Source of the DNA: Cryobacterium shii
Lineage (GTDB): Bacteria > Actinomycetota > Actinomycetes > Actinomycetales > Microbacteriaceae
DNA length: 37,282 nt
Assembly: GCF_004402595.1 (NCBI RefSeq)
Contig: NZ_SOFY01000034.1
Coordinates: 1 to 37,282, forward strand
Direction of reading: 5' to 3'
In this document: piece after piece, positions 15,187-23,124 of the stretch
How the letters are laid out: each line of letters begins with the position of its first letter
Numbering within the stretch: the stretch's first letter is position 1
The notes under the pieces: model-generated
Seen by the model: the letters and a program-made list of their open reading frames with translations, nothing else
Told to the model about the DNA's origin: nothing
The model's database searches: none
Made by a program: the position numbers and the translations under genes

Positions 15187-16413
15187 ATGATGCCAACGAC
15201 GCCGCACCTGGAAACCATCGCCGTGCACGCCGGGATGGAGGGTGTGACCGAGTCGGGTTCCCATGTGCCGGTGATCGACCTGTCCACAACCAATCCCCTG
15301 GCCGGGGTGGAGCGCGGCGGCGACTCCTACGAGAATCTGGCCACCGGCGGCGTCATCGGTGCTGGGGACTCCGCGGTGTACCAGAGGCTCTGGCAGCCCG
15401 GCGTGGCCCGGTTCGAGACCGCTCTCTCCGCCCTGGAGGGTACGGAGGGCACCGTCGCCTTCGCCAGCGGGATGGCCGCGCTGGCGGCCGTGCTGATCGC
15501 ATCCGTCGCCGCCGGCACGCCGCACATCGTGGCTCTGCGTCCGATCTATGGCGGGACGGACCATGTGCTGGCCACCGGTCTGCTCGGCACGACGGTCACC
15601 TGGGTCGACGCTGCCGGCGTGGCGGCGGCAATCAGGTCCGACACCGGGCTGGTCATCCTCGAGTCGCCCGCGAACCCCAGCCTGGCCCTGACCGATATCC
15701 GGGCCGTGGCGGATGCCGCCGGCCGGGTCCCCGTGCTCGTGGACAACACCTTCGCCACCCCGGTGCTGCAGCGACCGGTGGAGGCGGGCGCGACCCTGGT
15801 GCTGCACAGTGCCACCAAGTTCCTCGGCGGCCACGGGGACGTGATGGGCGGCACGGTTTCGGGCCCCGAGGACTGGCTGGTGCGTCTGCGGCAGGTGCGC
15901 GCGCTGACCGGCGGCATCCTGCATCCGTTCGCCGCCTACCTGCTGCACCGGGGCCTGCGCACGCTTCCCGTGCGCGTGCGGGCCCAGCAGGCCACCGCTG
16001 CAGCCGTCGCCGAGGGCCTCGTTGGCCATCCGGCCCTGGCCCGCGTGCTCTACCCCGGGCTGCCCGGGCAGGACCCGCAGAACCTGATCGGGCGCCAGTG
16101 CACGGGTGCCGGGTCGATCATCGCGCTCGACTTCGCCGGCGGGTTCGACGCGGCCGTCCGCTTCACCGAAGCCTGCCGGCTGATCACCCACGCGGTGTCC
16201 CTCGGCGGGGTGGATTCGCTGGTGCAGCATCCGGCGTCCCTGACCCACCGCCCGGTCGAGGCCGGGGCGCGACCGGGCGCGGGCATCGTGCGCATCTCGA
16301 TCGGTCTGGAGCACCCCGACGACCTGCTCGCCGACATCCTGGCTGCACTGGACGTGCCTGCCGCCGTCGACCGGGGCTGCGCGGTCCCGCTGCCCCAGGA
16401 GGCCGTCGCCTGA
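15187..16413 (+). CDS. PLP-dependent trans-sulfuration enzyme (cystathionine gamma-synthase/methionine gamma-lyase family)
   Basis: The protein has 408 residues and belongs to the Cys/Met metabolism PLP family (fold type I). Key residues are visible: Tyr65 and Arg67 (VYQRLW, the YxR of the phosphate site from the neighbouring subunit), the ASGMAA glycine loop near 93-98, Tyr121 stacking on PLP (PIYGGT), Asp186 (DNTFATP), and the PLP lysine Lys211 in SATKFLGGHGD. C-terminal SLGGVDSLVQHPAS is the substrate-binding loop. The sequence does not settle whether it is a synthase, a gamma-lyase or an O-acyl-homoserine sulfhydrylase. A divergent Lrp regulator points to amino acid-responsive, possibly catabolic use. 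Start ATG 15187 (or ATG 15190) lacks a good ribosome binding site. A 22-bp inverted repeat follows the stop directly. Confidence 0.88.
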   Translation: MMPTTPHLETIAVHAGMEGVTESGSHVPVIDLSTTNPLAGVERGGDSYENLATGGVIGAGDSAVYQRLWQPGVARFETALSALEGTEGTVAFASGMAALAAVLIASVAAGTPHIVALRPIYGGTDHVLATGLLGTTVTWVDAAGVAAAIRSDTGLVILESPANPSLALTDIRAVADAAGRVPVLVDNTFATPVLQRPVEAGATLVLHSATKFLGGHGDVMGGTVSGPEDWLVRLRQVRALTGGILHPFAAYLLHRGLRTLPVRVRAQQATAAAVAEGLVGHPALARVLYPGLPGQDPQNLIGRQCTGAGSIIALDFAGGFDAAVRFTEACRLITHAVSLGGVDSLVQHPASLTHRPVEAGARPGAGIVRISIGLEHPDDLLADILAALDVPAAVDRGCAVPLPQEAVA

Positions 16414-16471
16414 GTTCCCGTTCCGGTCGAGAGTGCCCGCTGCGCGGGTCACTCTCGACCGGAACGGGAAC
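16414..16471. terminator. Exceptionally long inverted repeat between convergent genes
   Basis: Arms of 22 bases (16414-16435 and 16450-16471) are perfectly complementary. The 14-base middle can add five more pairs (CCCGC/GCGGG) with one bulged T. It starts right after the PLP enzyme stop and ends eight bases before the helicase stop codon on the other strand. No T tract is present. It is likely a bidirectional terminator. Confidence 0.65.
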
Positions 16472-16478
16472 AGTGGGC

Positions 16479-18293
16479 TCAGCTGCGACCGAGGCGGCGG
16501 CGGAGCAGGTCGATCCGGTTCTGCAACTGCGTCACGCTGGCCTGCGCCACGGCGGGACCACCGCACTCGCGCCGGAGTTCCGCGTGCACCATGCCGTGCG
16601 GCTCCTGGGCCAGCTTCGACCACATGCCCACCAGGCTCGCCAGCAGGGTGCGCTGTTCCTTCAGCGTGCGGTACAGGGGCGGGGGCTCCTCCGGTGCGAT
16701 CTCGCCGGTGACCGGGTCCTTGCGACGGTCCGTGGAACGCTTGGCCTGCCGGTGCTGTCGCTGGCGCAGCAACTCGGAGACCTGCTCGGGTTCGAGCAGC
16801 CCCGGGATGCCGATGAAGTCGAATTCCTCGTCGGTGCCCGGCTCGGCCAGCTCTCCGAACTCGTCCCCGTTGAACATGACCATGTCGAAGGTGGCCTGGG
16901 AGTCGATGGCCTGCCAGGTGAATTCCTCGCCGAGGTCGTCGGAGGCCTTGTCCGCCTTGTTCGCGTCGGCGACCATGGCGTCTTCGGGGTTGTACATCCC
17001 GTCTTCGCCGTCATCCCGGTTGCTGCGGTCCAGGGCGTGGTCACGCTCCAGCTCGAGCGCATTCGCCAGGCTGAGCAGGCTCGGCACGTTGGGCAGGAAG
17101 ATCGACGCCGTCTCGCCTCGACGGCGGGCGCGCACGAACCGGCCGATGGCCTGCGCGAAGAACAGCGGGGTGGATGCGCTGGTCGCGTACACGCCCACGG
17201 CCAGACGGGGCACGTCGACGCCCTCGGACACCATCCGCACCGCCACCATCCAGCGCGAAGTGCTGTGCGAGAACTCGTCGATCCGGTCGCTGGACTCCTT
17301 CTCGTCGGAGAGCACGACGGTCACCGACTCCCCCGAGATCTCCTGCAGGATGGCCGCGTACGCGCGTGCCATGGTCTGGTCGGTCGCGATCACCAGTCCC
17401 CCGGCGTCCGGGATGCCGTGGCGCACCTGGGTCAGCCGCGAGTCCGCGGCGCGCAGAACCGCCGGGATCCACTGGCCGGTGGGTTCCAGGGCGGTGCGCC
17501 AGGCCTGGGAGGTGATGTCTTTGGTGTTGCCCTCGCCGAGTTTCGCTTCCATCTCGTCGCCTGCGCGGGTGCGCCATTTCATGTGCCCGGCGTAGACCAT
17601 GAACATGACCGGGCGCACGACGCCGTCTTCGAGGGCGCGGCCGTAGCCGTAGTTGTAGTCGCTCTGGGACAGACGGATGCCGTGCTCGTCGGGCAGGTAG
17701 CTCACGAACGGGATCGGCGAGGTGTCCGAGCGGAACGGAGTGCCGGTCAGCGAGAGCCGGCGGGTGGCCGGTTCGAACGCCTCCCGGATCGCGTCGCCCC
17801 AGCTCAGGGCGTCCCCGCCGTGGTGCACCTCGTCCAGGATCACGAGGGTGCGGCTGGACTGCGTGAGTTGCCGGTGCAGCGCGGCCCGACTGGCCACCTG
17901 GGCGTAGGTGACGGCGATGCCGTGGTAGTGGTTGCCGTAGCGGCCGTTGGCGTTCTTGAAGTTCGGGTCCAGCCGGATGCCCGCCCGCGCGGCGGCATCC
18001 GCCCACTGGCGCTTGAGATGCTCGGTGGGTGCGACCACCGTGATGCTGTCGATCAACCGGCGCGCCTTGAGCTCGGCGGCGAGCCGCAGGGCGAAGGTCG
18101 TCTTGCCGGCGCCGGGCGTGGCCGCGGCGAGGAAATCGCGCGGCTGATGCAGGAAATAGGCTTCCAGGGCCTCGGCCTGCCAGGCGCGCAGCTTGCCCGC
18201 CGTGCCCCACGCGGCGCGTTCCGGGAAGGACGGTGAGAGGTGTTCGGCTGCACTCGTCCCCTGGGCAGGTCCGAAAGCAGGTGGAGTATTCAC
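16479..18293 (-). CDS. DEAD/DEAH-box (superfamily 2) helicase
   Basis: The protein has 604 residues from GTG 18293. Motif Q-like KLRAWQAEAL is near 34-43, Walker A ATPGAGKTT at 58-66, Ia VVAPTEHLKRQW, Walker B DEVH at 154-157, motif III SLTGTPFR, and C-terminal motifs MVSEGVDVPRLAVGVYA and QAIGRFVRAR. This is the UvrB/RecG-like SF2 layout (ResIII plus helicase C). The C-terminal 190 residues are acidic and charged (DDGEDGMYNPEDAM, QRQHRQAKRSTDRRKD) with no known domain. It probably acts on DNA or RNA in repair or metabolism; no specific partner is seen. Start: GTG 18293 gives MNTPPAFGP; an upstream GTG (18335) adds 14 residues over a GC-rich hairpin. TAAGTT lies eight bases before GTG 18293, possibly a leaderless start. 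Confidence 0.88.
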   Translation of the reverse strand: MNTPPAFGPAQGTSAAEHLSPSFPERAAWGTAGKLRAWQAEALEAYFLHQPRDFLAAATPGAGKTTFALRLAAELKARRLIDSITVVAPTEHLKRQWADAAARAGIRLDPNFKNANGRYGNHYHGIAVTYAQVASRAALHRQLTQSSRTLVILDEVHHGGDALSWGDAIREAFEPATRRLSLTGTPFRSDTSPIPFVSYLPDEHGIRLSQSDYNYGYGRALEDGVVRPVMFMVYAGHMKWRTRAGDEMEAKLGEGNTKDITSQAWRTALEPTGQWIPAVLRAADSRLTQVRHGIPDAGGLVIATDQTMARAYAAILQEISGESVTVVLSDEKESSDRIDEFSHSTSRWMVAVRMVSEGVDVPRLAVGVYATSASTPLFFAQAIGRFVRARRRGETASIFLPNVPSLLSLANALELERDHALDRSNRDDGEDGMYNPEDAMVADANKADKASDDLGEEFTWQAIDSQATFDMVMFNGDEFGELAEPGTDEEFDFIGIPGLLEPEQVSELLRQRQHRQAKRSTDRRKDPVTGEIAPEEPPPLYRTLKEQRTLLASLVGMWSKLAQEPHGMVHAELRRECGGPAVAQASVTQLQNRIDLLRRRLGRS

Positions 18294-18306
18294 TTCATAA
18301 GAACTT

Positions 18307-18339
18307 ACCCGTTGCGCCGCGCGTTGCGCGCGCACGGGT
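18307..18339 (-). terminator. Weak imperfect hairpin between the carboxypeptidase and helicase genes
   Basis: ACCCGT and ACGGGT form the outer stem, and GCGC-rich arms can extend it imperfectly. It could end the D,D-carboxypeptidase transcript, but it also overlaps the extended start region of the helicase. Confidence 0.3.
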
Positions 18340-18345
18340 CGTCGC

Positions 18346-19578
18346 TCAGCCGGCGGCCAGCTCCCCCGGGTGGGTGAAACGCCAGCCGGGTCCCGGGTCG
18401 CTGATCGTGGTGTCGAGCACCAGGGGGACGCTGACGGTGTCAGCGCCGACGGCGAAGTCGACCGTGCCGACGGGGTCGCCGGCGTCGCCGAGGGTGAGCT
18501 TCTCGGCCGTCGGCCGGACGGTGATGGGGGTGTCCGACCAGACGATTGCGGAGGCCTCGCGGTCCGTGACCGCCTGGCTCTCCTGTCCCCACTGAGTGCC
18601 GTAGTCGGCGTAGGCCGCGCCCTTGTCCGTCAGCTTGACCTGCCGGAAACCGGGTTCGACGCTGTCGATCAGGTCCGCAATCGACTGGTTCAGCTCGGTG
18701 TGGGTGTCCCCGCCGAGCATGACGCCGACCAGGGTGACGGTCTTCCCCCCGACCTTGAACTCGGCCGAGAACAGCAGGCAGGCGCCCGCCTCATCCGTCG
18801 TCCCGGTCTTGAGACCCGTGACGCCGTGCTTGCCGAGGAGTTTGTTGGTGTTGGTGACGGTACCGATGACGGGCAGGTCGGCGGTTTTCATCGAGACGAT
18901 CGAGGCGAGAGCGGGGTTCTCCAGCACCAGCTTGCCGATCTTGACCAGGTCGGCGAGGCTGCTCTTGCTGCCCGGCGACAACCCGCTCGTGTCGGCCACG
19001 ACGGTGTCGTTCAGGCCGTGCGCGGCGAGCCAGGTTTCCGCGGCGGCCAGGTACGCGTCGACGGATCCGAAGGCCCAGACGGCCAGGGAGATGCTGTAGT
19101 TGTTCGCGGAGGGCAGGAGCATGGCCTCGAACGCCTGGCGCTGGCTGAGCACCATGCCGGCGGACACCGGGGCGACCGAACCGTTCTCGGCGACGACCTG
19201 ATAATAGATGTCCACGTCGTCGTCGGTGAATTTGATGTCGGGTCCGGCCTGCTTGGTGGTGAGGGGCTTCTTCTCGAGCACGACGAGGGAGGTCACCATC
19301 TTGGTGATGCTCGCAATCGGCACCGAGCCCTGCTCGCCGGTGGAACCGAGGAGGTCGGGGTAACCGACGGCGCCGATCGCCCCGGCGCCCACGCCCGGCC
19401 AGTCCAGCTCGGCGGCGGGCTGGGTCAGTTCCGCGGGCTTGCTCACCTCGACGGCCGCGGCCGGCGCCGGGGCCAGCCCCGTGCCGGAGAGGTAGCCGAC
19501 ACCGGAGAGAAGGACCACAAGACCACCCGCAACGGCGAAACGACGACGGCGGTAGATTTGGCCTCGGGTCATCGTCAT
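18346..19578 (-). CDS. D-alanyl-D-alanine carboxypeptidase (peptidase S11, low-mass PBP)
   Basis: The protein has 410 residues. After a basic N-terminus (RRRRF) there is a signal-anchor helix (about 14-32), then an Ala/Pro-rich stretch. The penicillin-binding motifs are present: Ser90-x-x-Lys93 (SITK), Ser157-Ala-Asn159, and Lys257-Thr-Gly (KTGT). It should trim the terminal D-Ala from peptidoglycan stem peptides outside the membrane. A C-terminal beta domain ends the protein (SDTPITVRPTAEKLTLG). Start ATG 19578 is supported by TAGAAT six bases upstream (leaderless). An ATG two codons later is a less supported alternative. It follows the SpoU gene by 36 bases but seems to have its own promoter. 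Confidence 0.93.
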   Translation of the reverse strand: MTMTRGQIYRRRRFAVAGGLVVLLSGVGYLSGTGLAPAPAAAVEVSKPAELTQPAAELDWPGVGAGAIGAVGYPDLLGSTGEQGSVPIASITKMVTSLVVLEKKPLTTKQAGPDIKFTDDDVDIYYQVVAENGSVAPVSAGMVLSQRQAFEAMLLPSANNYSISLAVWAFGSVDAYLAAAETWLAAHGLNDTVVADTSGLSPGSKSSLADLVKIGKLVLENPALASIVSMKTADLPVIGTVTNTNKLLGKHGVTGLKTGTTDEAGACLLFSAEFKVGGKTVTLVGVMLGGDTHTELNQSIADLIDSVEPGFRQVKLTDKGAAYADYGTQWGQESQAVTDREASAIVWSDTPITVRPTAEKLTLGDAGDPVGTVDFAVGADTVSVPLVLDTTISDPGPGWRFTHPGELAAG

Positions 19579-19584
19579 CCGTCG

Positions 19585-19590
19585 ATTCTA
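19585..19590 (-). promoter_or_regulatory. -10 box TAGAAT for the carboxypeptidase gene (leaderless)
   Basis: TAGAAT on the minus strand is followed by CGACGG and then ATG 19578. The six-base spacing puts transcription start at the start codon. Confidence 0.55.
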
Positions 19591-19614
19591 CCCACGACCC
19601 CTGTGCCGGACCTG

Positions 19615-20424
19615 CTATACCCTGACCCGCAGGGCGTAGAGGGCCACGGCACTCGCCGAGGCCACGTTGAGCGAATCGACGCCGTGCAGCATGGGGATTG
19701 TGACCACCGTGTCCGCGGCGGAGAGCGCCTGGGTGCTGAGACCGTCACCCTCGGCGCCGAGGATGAGCGCCAGGCGTTCCGGGGCGTCACCGGCGAACTG
19801 TTCCAGCGTCACGGCATCGTCGGAGAGCGCCAGGGCGGCCAGGTGGAAACCGGCCTCGTGCAGCAGCGGCGCCGCTGCGGCCCACTCCGGCAGCCGGGTC
19901 CACGGCACCTGCAGCACCGTGCCCATGCTCACCCGCACGCTCCGCCGGTACAGTGGATCGGCGCAGCGCGGGGTGATCAGCACGGCGTCGGCACCGAGTC
20001 CGGCGACCGAGCGGAAGATGGCGCCCACATTGGTGTGATCGACGATGTCTTCGAGAATCACGATTCTGCGGGCATCCCGGATCACCTCGCTCACGGGAGC
20101 GAGGGGCGGGCGGTGCATGGCCGCCAGCGCACCGCGGTGCAGGTTGTACCCCGTGAGCCGTTCCAGCACGGATGCGGCGCCGACGTAGACGGGCACGTCC
20201 GGCCAGTCCGCCAGCAGGGGCAGCACGTCGGGCAGCCACTGCTCCTGCAGCAGCACGGAGCGCGGCCGGTGCCCGGCGGCAAGCGCCCGGGTGATCACCT
20301 TGCTCGACTCGGCGATGTAGAGGCCACTCGCCGGTTCCGAGACGCGGCGCAGGGCCACATCCGTCAGCCTCGAGTAGTCGGCCAGACCGGGCAGGTCGAG
20401 GTCTTCAATGTGAACGATCTGCAC
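19615..20424 (-). CDS. SpoU/TrmH family RNA 2'-O-methyltransferase
   Basis: The protein has 269 residues. The N-terminal part (about 1-110) is the substrate-binding region of rRNA/tRNA methyltransferases. The C-terminal SPOUT knot has the three SpoU motifs: motif 1 DHTNVGAIFRSVAGLGADAV (Asn132, Arg138), motif 2 LILGAEGDGLS and motif 3 IPMLHGVDSLNVASASAVALY. It uses S-adenosylmethionine to methylate a ribose 2'-OH; the target RNA cannot be assigned. The start is GTG 20424 with GGAAAGG 11 bases upstream. It is divergent from the sirtuin gene. Confidence 0.92.
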   Translation of the reverse strand: MQIVHIEDLDLPGLADYSRLTDVALRRVSEPASGLYIAESSKVITRALAAGHRPRSVLLQEQWLPDVLPLLADWPDVPVYVGAASVLERLTGYNLHRGALAAMHRPPLAPVSEVIRDARRIVILEDIVDHTNVGAIFRSVAGLGADAVLITPRCADPLYRRSVRVSMGTVLQVPWTRLPEWAAAAPLLHEAGFHLAALALSDDAVTLEQFAGDAPERLALILGAEGDGLSTQALSAADTVVTIPMLHGVDSLNVASASAVALYALRVRV

Positions 20425-20498
20425 AGCGGCGGCGCCTTTCCAGGGGGTGAACCTCTCCAGCCTGCCAGTTCCGTCACCAACTGGAAAACCGGCGAGTT

Positions 20499-20504
20499 TA
20501 GACT
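20499..20504 (+). promoter_or_regulatory. -10 box TAGACT for the sirtuin operon
   Basis: TAGACT would start transcription near 20511, giving a leader of about 18 bases with GGAG before ATG 20529. This argues against an upstream GTG at 20508. Confidence 0.45.
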
Positions 20505-20528
20505 CGGGTGTACAAGAGATGGAGCAGC

Positions 20529-21398
20529 ATGAGCACCGAGACGCTTCCGAACGCCGCCGCAGCCGCGACCGCGGCTCATGCCGCGCTCGAATCAGCGCTC
20601 GACGCCGTGGCCGCGCTGCTGCGGGGCAAGCGCACCGCGGTGCTGACGGGCGCCGGGGTCAGCACCGATTCCGGTATTCCCGACTACCGAGGCAAGGGCG
20701 CCCCCGTGCGCACACCGATGAATTTCCAGACTTTCGTCGGCGACGAACGTGCCCGCAAACGCTACTGGGCCGGCAGCCACCTCGGCTGGCGCCGATTCCG
20801 GGAGGCGGAACCCAACCTGGGGCATCGGTCCCTCGCCCGGCTGGAGCAGAGCGGCGCGATCTCGGGGGTCATCACCCAGAACGTCGACGGCCTGCACACC
20901 AGGGCCGGGTCCCGGCACGTCGTGGACCTGCACGGCTCCATGGACCTCGTCGTCTGCCTGGACTGCGGTCAGGCGTTCGGCCGGGACAGCATCGCCGCCC
21001 GACTCGAGGCGTCCAATCCGGCCCTACTGGTGCCGGAATCGGTGCGATCGGCCCCGGACGGCGACGCGGAGGTCACCGACGTCGACGGTTTCACCGTGCC
21101 CGGCTGCACGGTCTGCGGCGGGATGCTCAAGCCCAACGTGGTCTTCTTCGGGGAACTCGTTCCGACCGTGAAATTCACCGAGGCCACCGCCCTGGTCTCC
21201 GGGGCCGAGGCGCTGGTCATCGCCGGCTCATCCCTGTTCGTCAACTCCGGCATCCGGCTCCTCGAGCAGGCCCGCCGGCGCAAGCTGCCCATCGTCGTGA
21301 TCAACCGGGGCGAGACCAAGGGCGACGGGCGCGCCCTGATCAAGCTGGAGGCCGGCACGTCGGAGTCGCTGGCGGGGCTGGCAGTGCGGCTCGGATGA
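20529..21398 (+). CDS. Sir2 family NAD-dependent protein deacylase
   Basis: The protein has 289 residues. The NAD-binding motif TGAGVSTDSGIPDYRG lies at 40-55, followed by TQNVDGLH at 116-123 and catalytic His135 (LHGS). Zinc cysteines are Cys143 and Cys146 (CLDC) and Cys193 and Cys196 (CTVC). The C-terminal Rossmann part includes IAGSSLFV and INRGETKGD. It removes acyl groups from lysines using NAD+. The N-terminal 30 residues are an Ala-rich helix not found in minimal sirtuins. ATG 20529 has GGAG five bases upstream. The stop overlaps the start of the next gene (ATGA), so translation is coupled. Confidence 0.93.
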   Translation: MSTETLPNAAAAATAAHAALESALDAVAALLRGKRTAVLTGAGVSTDSGIPDYRGKGAPVRTPMNFQTFVGDERARKRYWAGSHLGWRRFREAEPNLGHRSLARLEQSGAISGVITQNVDGLHTRAGSRHVVDLHGSMDLVVCLDCGQAFGRDSIAARLEASNPALLVPESVRSAPDGDAEVTDVDGFTVPGCTVCGGMLKPNVVFFGELVPTVKFTEATALVSGAEALVIAGSSLFVNSGIRLLEQARRRKLPIVVINRGETKGDGRALIKLEAGTSESLAGLAVRLG

Positions 21399-21994
21399 CC
21401 AGGCTCTCGATCGTGCGCCACGGCCAGACCGAGTGGAACCTTCACACCCGGATCCAGGGCAGCACGGACATCCCGCTGAATTCGACCGGCCGCGCCCAGG
21501 CCGCCGAGGCCGGGTTGCGCCTGCGTGCCCACCACTGGGACAGGATTGTCACCAGTCCGCTGGACCGGGCGCATGAGACCGCCCGGATCATCGCCGGGGA
21601 GCTGGGACTGCCCGGGCCGGAGGTCATCCCGGCCCTCACCGAACGCCACCACGGCCAAATCGAAGGCCTGACCTTCGCCGAACGCCAGCGTCGCTTTCCC
21701 GACGGGGTCGCCGTCCCCGGCCTGGAGACGCGCCAGGCGGTGCTGGACCGGGTGTTGCCGGCTTTCGCTCTGGTGTCCGCCGAGCATCCGGGCGAGTCGG
21801 TGCTCGTCATCTGCCACGGCGGAGTGATCGGCACCCTGATCCGGAGCATGACGTCCGGCGAACGACCACGTCAGAACGAGCTCATCGCCAACGGCTCCGT
21901 GCACGACTTCGTCTGGCGGGATGGCCGGCTGCATCTCGAGCATTTCGACGCGACCCTGCGCACCGTCGCCGAGAACACGCACTACACGGGCTGA
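21395..21994 (+). CDS. Histidine phosphatase (phosphoglycerate mutase-like) family protein
   Basis: The protein has 199 residues. It begins with the RHG motif (Arg8-His9-Gly10) of the branch 1 histidine phosphatases; His9 is the phosphate acceptor. Arg58 (TSPLDRA), Glu83 and second His141 (ICHGG) complete the phosphate pocket. Most such actinobacterial proteins are phosphatases rather than mutases; the substrate is unknown. ATG 21395 overlaps the sirtuin TGA. The 3' end overlaps the convergent glycosyltransferase gene by 13 bases, so no separate terminator fits between. Confidence 0.9.
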   Translation: MTRLSIVRHGQTEWNLHTRIQGSTDIPLNSTGRAQAAEAGLRLRAHHWDRIVTSPLDRAHETARIIAGELGLPGPEVIPALTERHHGQIEGLTFAERQRRFPDGVAVPGLETRQAVLDRVLPAFALVSAEHPGESVLVICHGGVIGTLIRSMTSGERPRQNELIANGSVHDFVWRDGRLHLEHFDATLRTVAENTHYTG

Positions 21995-23124
21995 GCCGAC
22001 TCGGTGCCCGCCTCGGTGCCGATACCGGGCCGAGTGTCGGTTCCGGCCCCGCGGCCGCCGTCGGACGCAAGCCCGGTGAGCAGCGCCAGAAGCTTCCGGG
22101 CGGAGTCGTGCCAGGTGAAGCGGGCGGCCTGGCCGAGGGATTTCCCGGAGCGGTCGGCCCACTCGCCCGGCTCGTCGAGCCGCCTCACCGCGGCCGCGAG
22201 GGCCTGCGCACTGGTGGGGTCGAAGTACAGCGCGGCGTCGCCGCCGATTTCCCGGAAGATGGGAATGTCGCTCACGACGACCGGGAGGCCGAGCCCCATC
22301 GCCTCGACCAGGGGGATGCCGAAGCCTTCGTCCAGGGAGGCGCTGACGAGGGCGGTCGCCGAACGCAGGACATCGACGTACTCCTCGTCGGTCACGCCGT
22401 CGTGGAAGACCAGCCGGGCCTTCGGGGCGAGCGCGATCAGGCGTTCCCGCTCCGGCGCCGGGACCCGGCTCATCAGGTGCAGCTCGTGCTCCGGCAGCTC
22501 CGCCGCGGCCCGGACGAGGGTGTCGACGTTCTTGTAGGGCATGAACGAGCCCATGTACACGAGCCGGCCGGTGGCCGGCGTGCGGCGGCGTTCCGGCGCG
22601 GCCGTGAGTGCGCCGGCGGCGTTGGGGATCACGGTGATCGGCCGACGGGTCAGGCGGTGTTCCAAGATCAGGTCGCGGGTGGTCGCGGAGACCGTCACGA
22701 CCCCGTCTGCGCGGTTCAGGAGCATCCGTTGCGGCCACCAGGACAGGTGGTACAGGCGCCAGAGCACGCGCACGAAGGCCGGGAGGTCTCGCGGCGGGGT
22801 GGGATTGCGGTAGTAGATCAGGTCGTGCACGGTCAGGATCAGGTGGTATCGCCGCCCCCAGGACCCCATCGTTTGCATGGGGCTGAACACGACGCCCGGC
22901 TGGAGCCGGTTGAGCTGCCGGGCGAGGAACGGTTCACGGATGCTGGTGGGCGCGCTCACGAGCTGCCAGGGTAGGTCGGGCAGCAGGTCGAGTTGCCGGT
23001 GGTCGTTGATGAGCATTGTCACCGGGTGCAGTTTGCCCAGTTCGGTGACCAGGCCGGCCGTGTAGCGGCTGATGCCGTCGTGTCGGTCGAACCGGGTGTA
23101 GCGGCAGTCGAAGAGGATTCTCAT
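21982..23124 (-). CDS. GT4 family glycosyltransferase
   Basis: The protein has 380 residues. The N-terminal Rossmann domain begins MRILFDCRYTRFDRHDGISRY, a typical donor-side glycine loop region. The C-terminal domain has the GT4 EX7E motif: Glu266 and Glu274 in DEGFGIPLVEAMGLGLPVV, plus LVYMGSFMPYKNV for nucleotide-sugar binding. It transfers a sugar from an activated donor with retention; acceptor and donor are unknown (cell-wall glycan or glycolipid likely). The last 25 residues are Gly/Thr-rich (GTDTRPGIGTEAGTE) and probably disordered. Its ATG overlaps the hydrolase TGA by ATGA, giving a coupled two-gene operon. Confidence 0.9.
   Translation of the reverse strand: MRILFDCRYTRFDRHDGISRYTAGLVTELGKLHPVTMLINDHRQLDLLPDLPWQLVSAPTSIREPFLARQLNRLQPGVVFSPMQTMGSWGRRYHLILTVHDLIYYRNPTPPRDLPAFVRVLWRLYHLSWWPQRMLLNRADGVVTVSATTRDLILEHRLTRRPITVIPNAAGALTAAPERRRTPATGRLVYMGSFMPYKNVDTLVRAAAELPEHELHLMSRVPAPERERLIALAPKARLVFHDGVTDEEYVDVLRSATALVSASLDEGFGIPLVEAMGLGLPVVVSDIPIFREIGGDAALYFDPTSAQALAAAVRRLDEPGEWADRSGKSLGQAARFTWHDSARKLLALLTGLASDGGRGAGTDTRPGIGTEAGTESAQPV

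Noticed and set aside
14664-18236. A 1190-codon open frame on the plus strand
   Set aside because: It runs antisense to the Lrp and helicase genes and across the PLP gene in another frame; its product is Arg/Gly/Pro-rich low-complexity sequence with no domain. This is typical of shadow frames in high-GC DNA.
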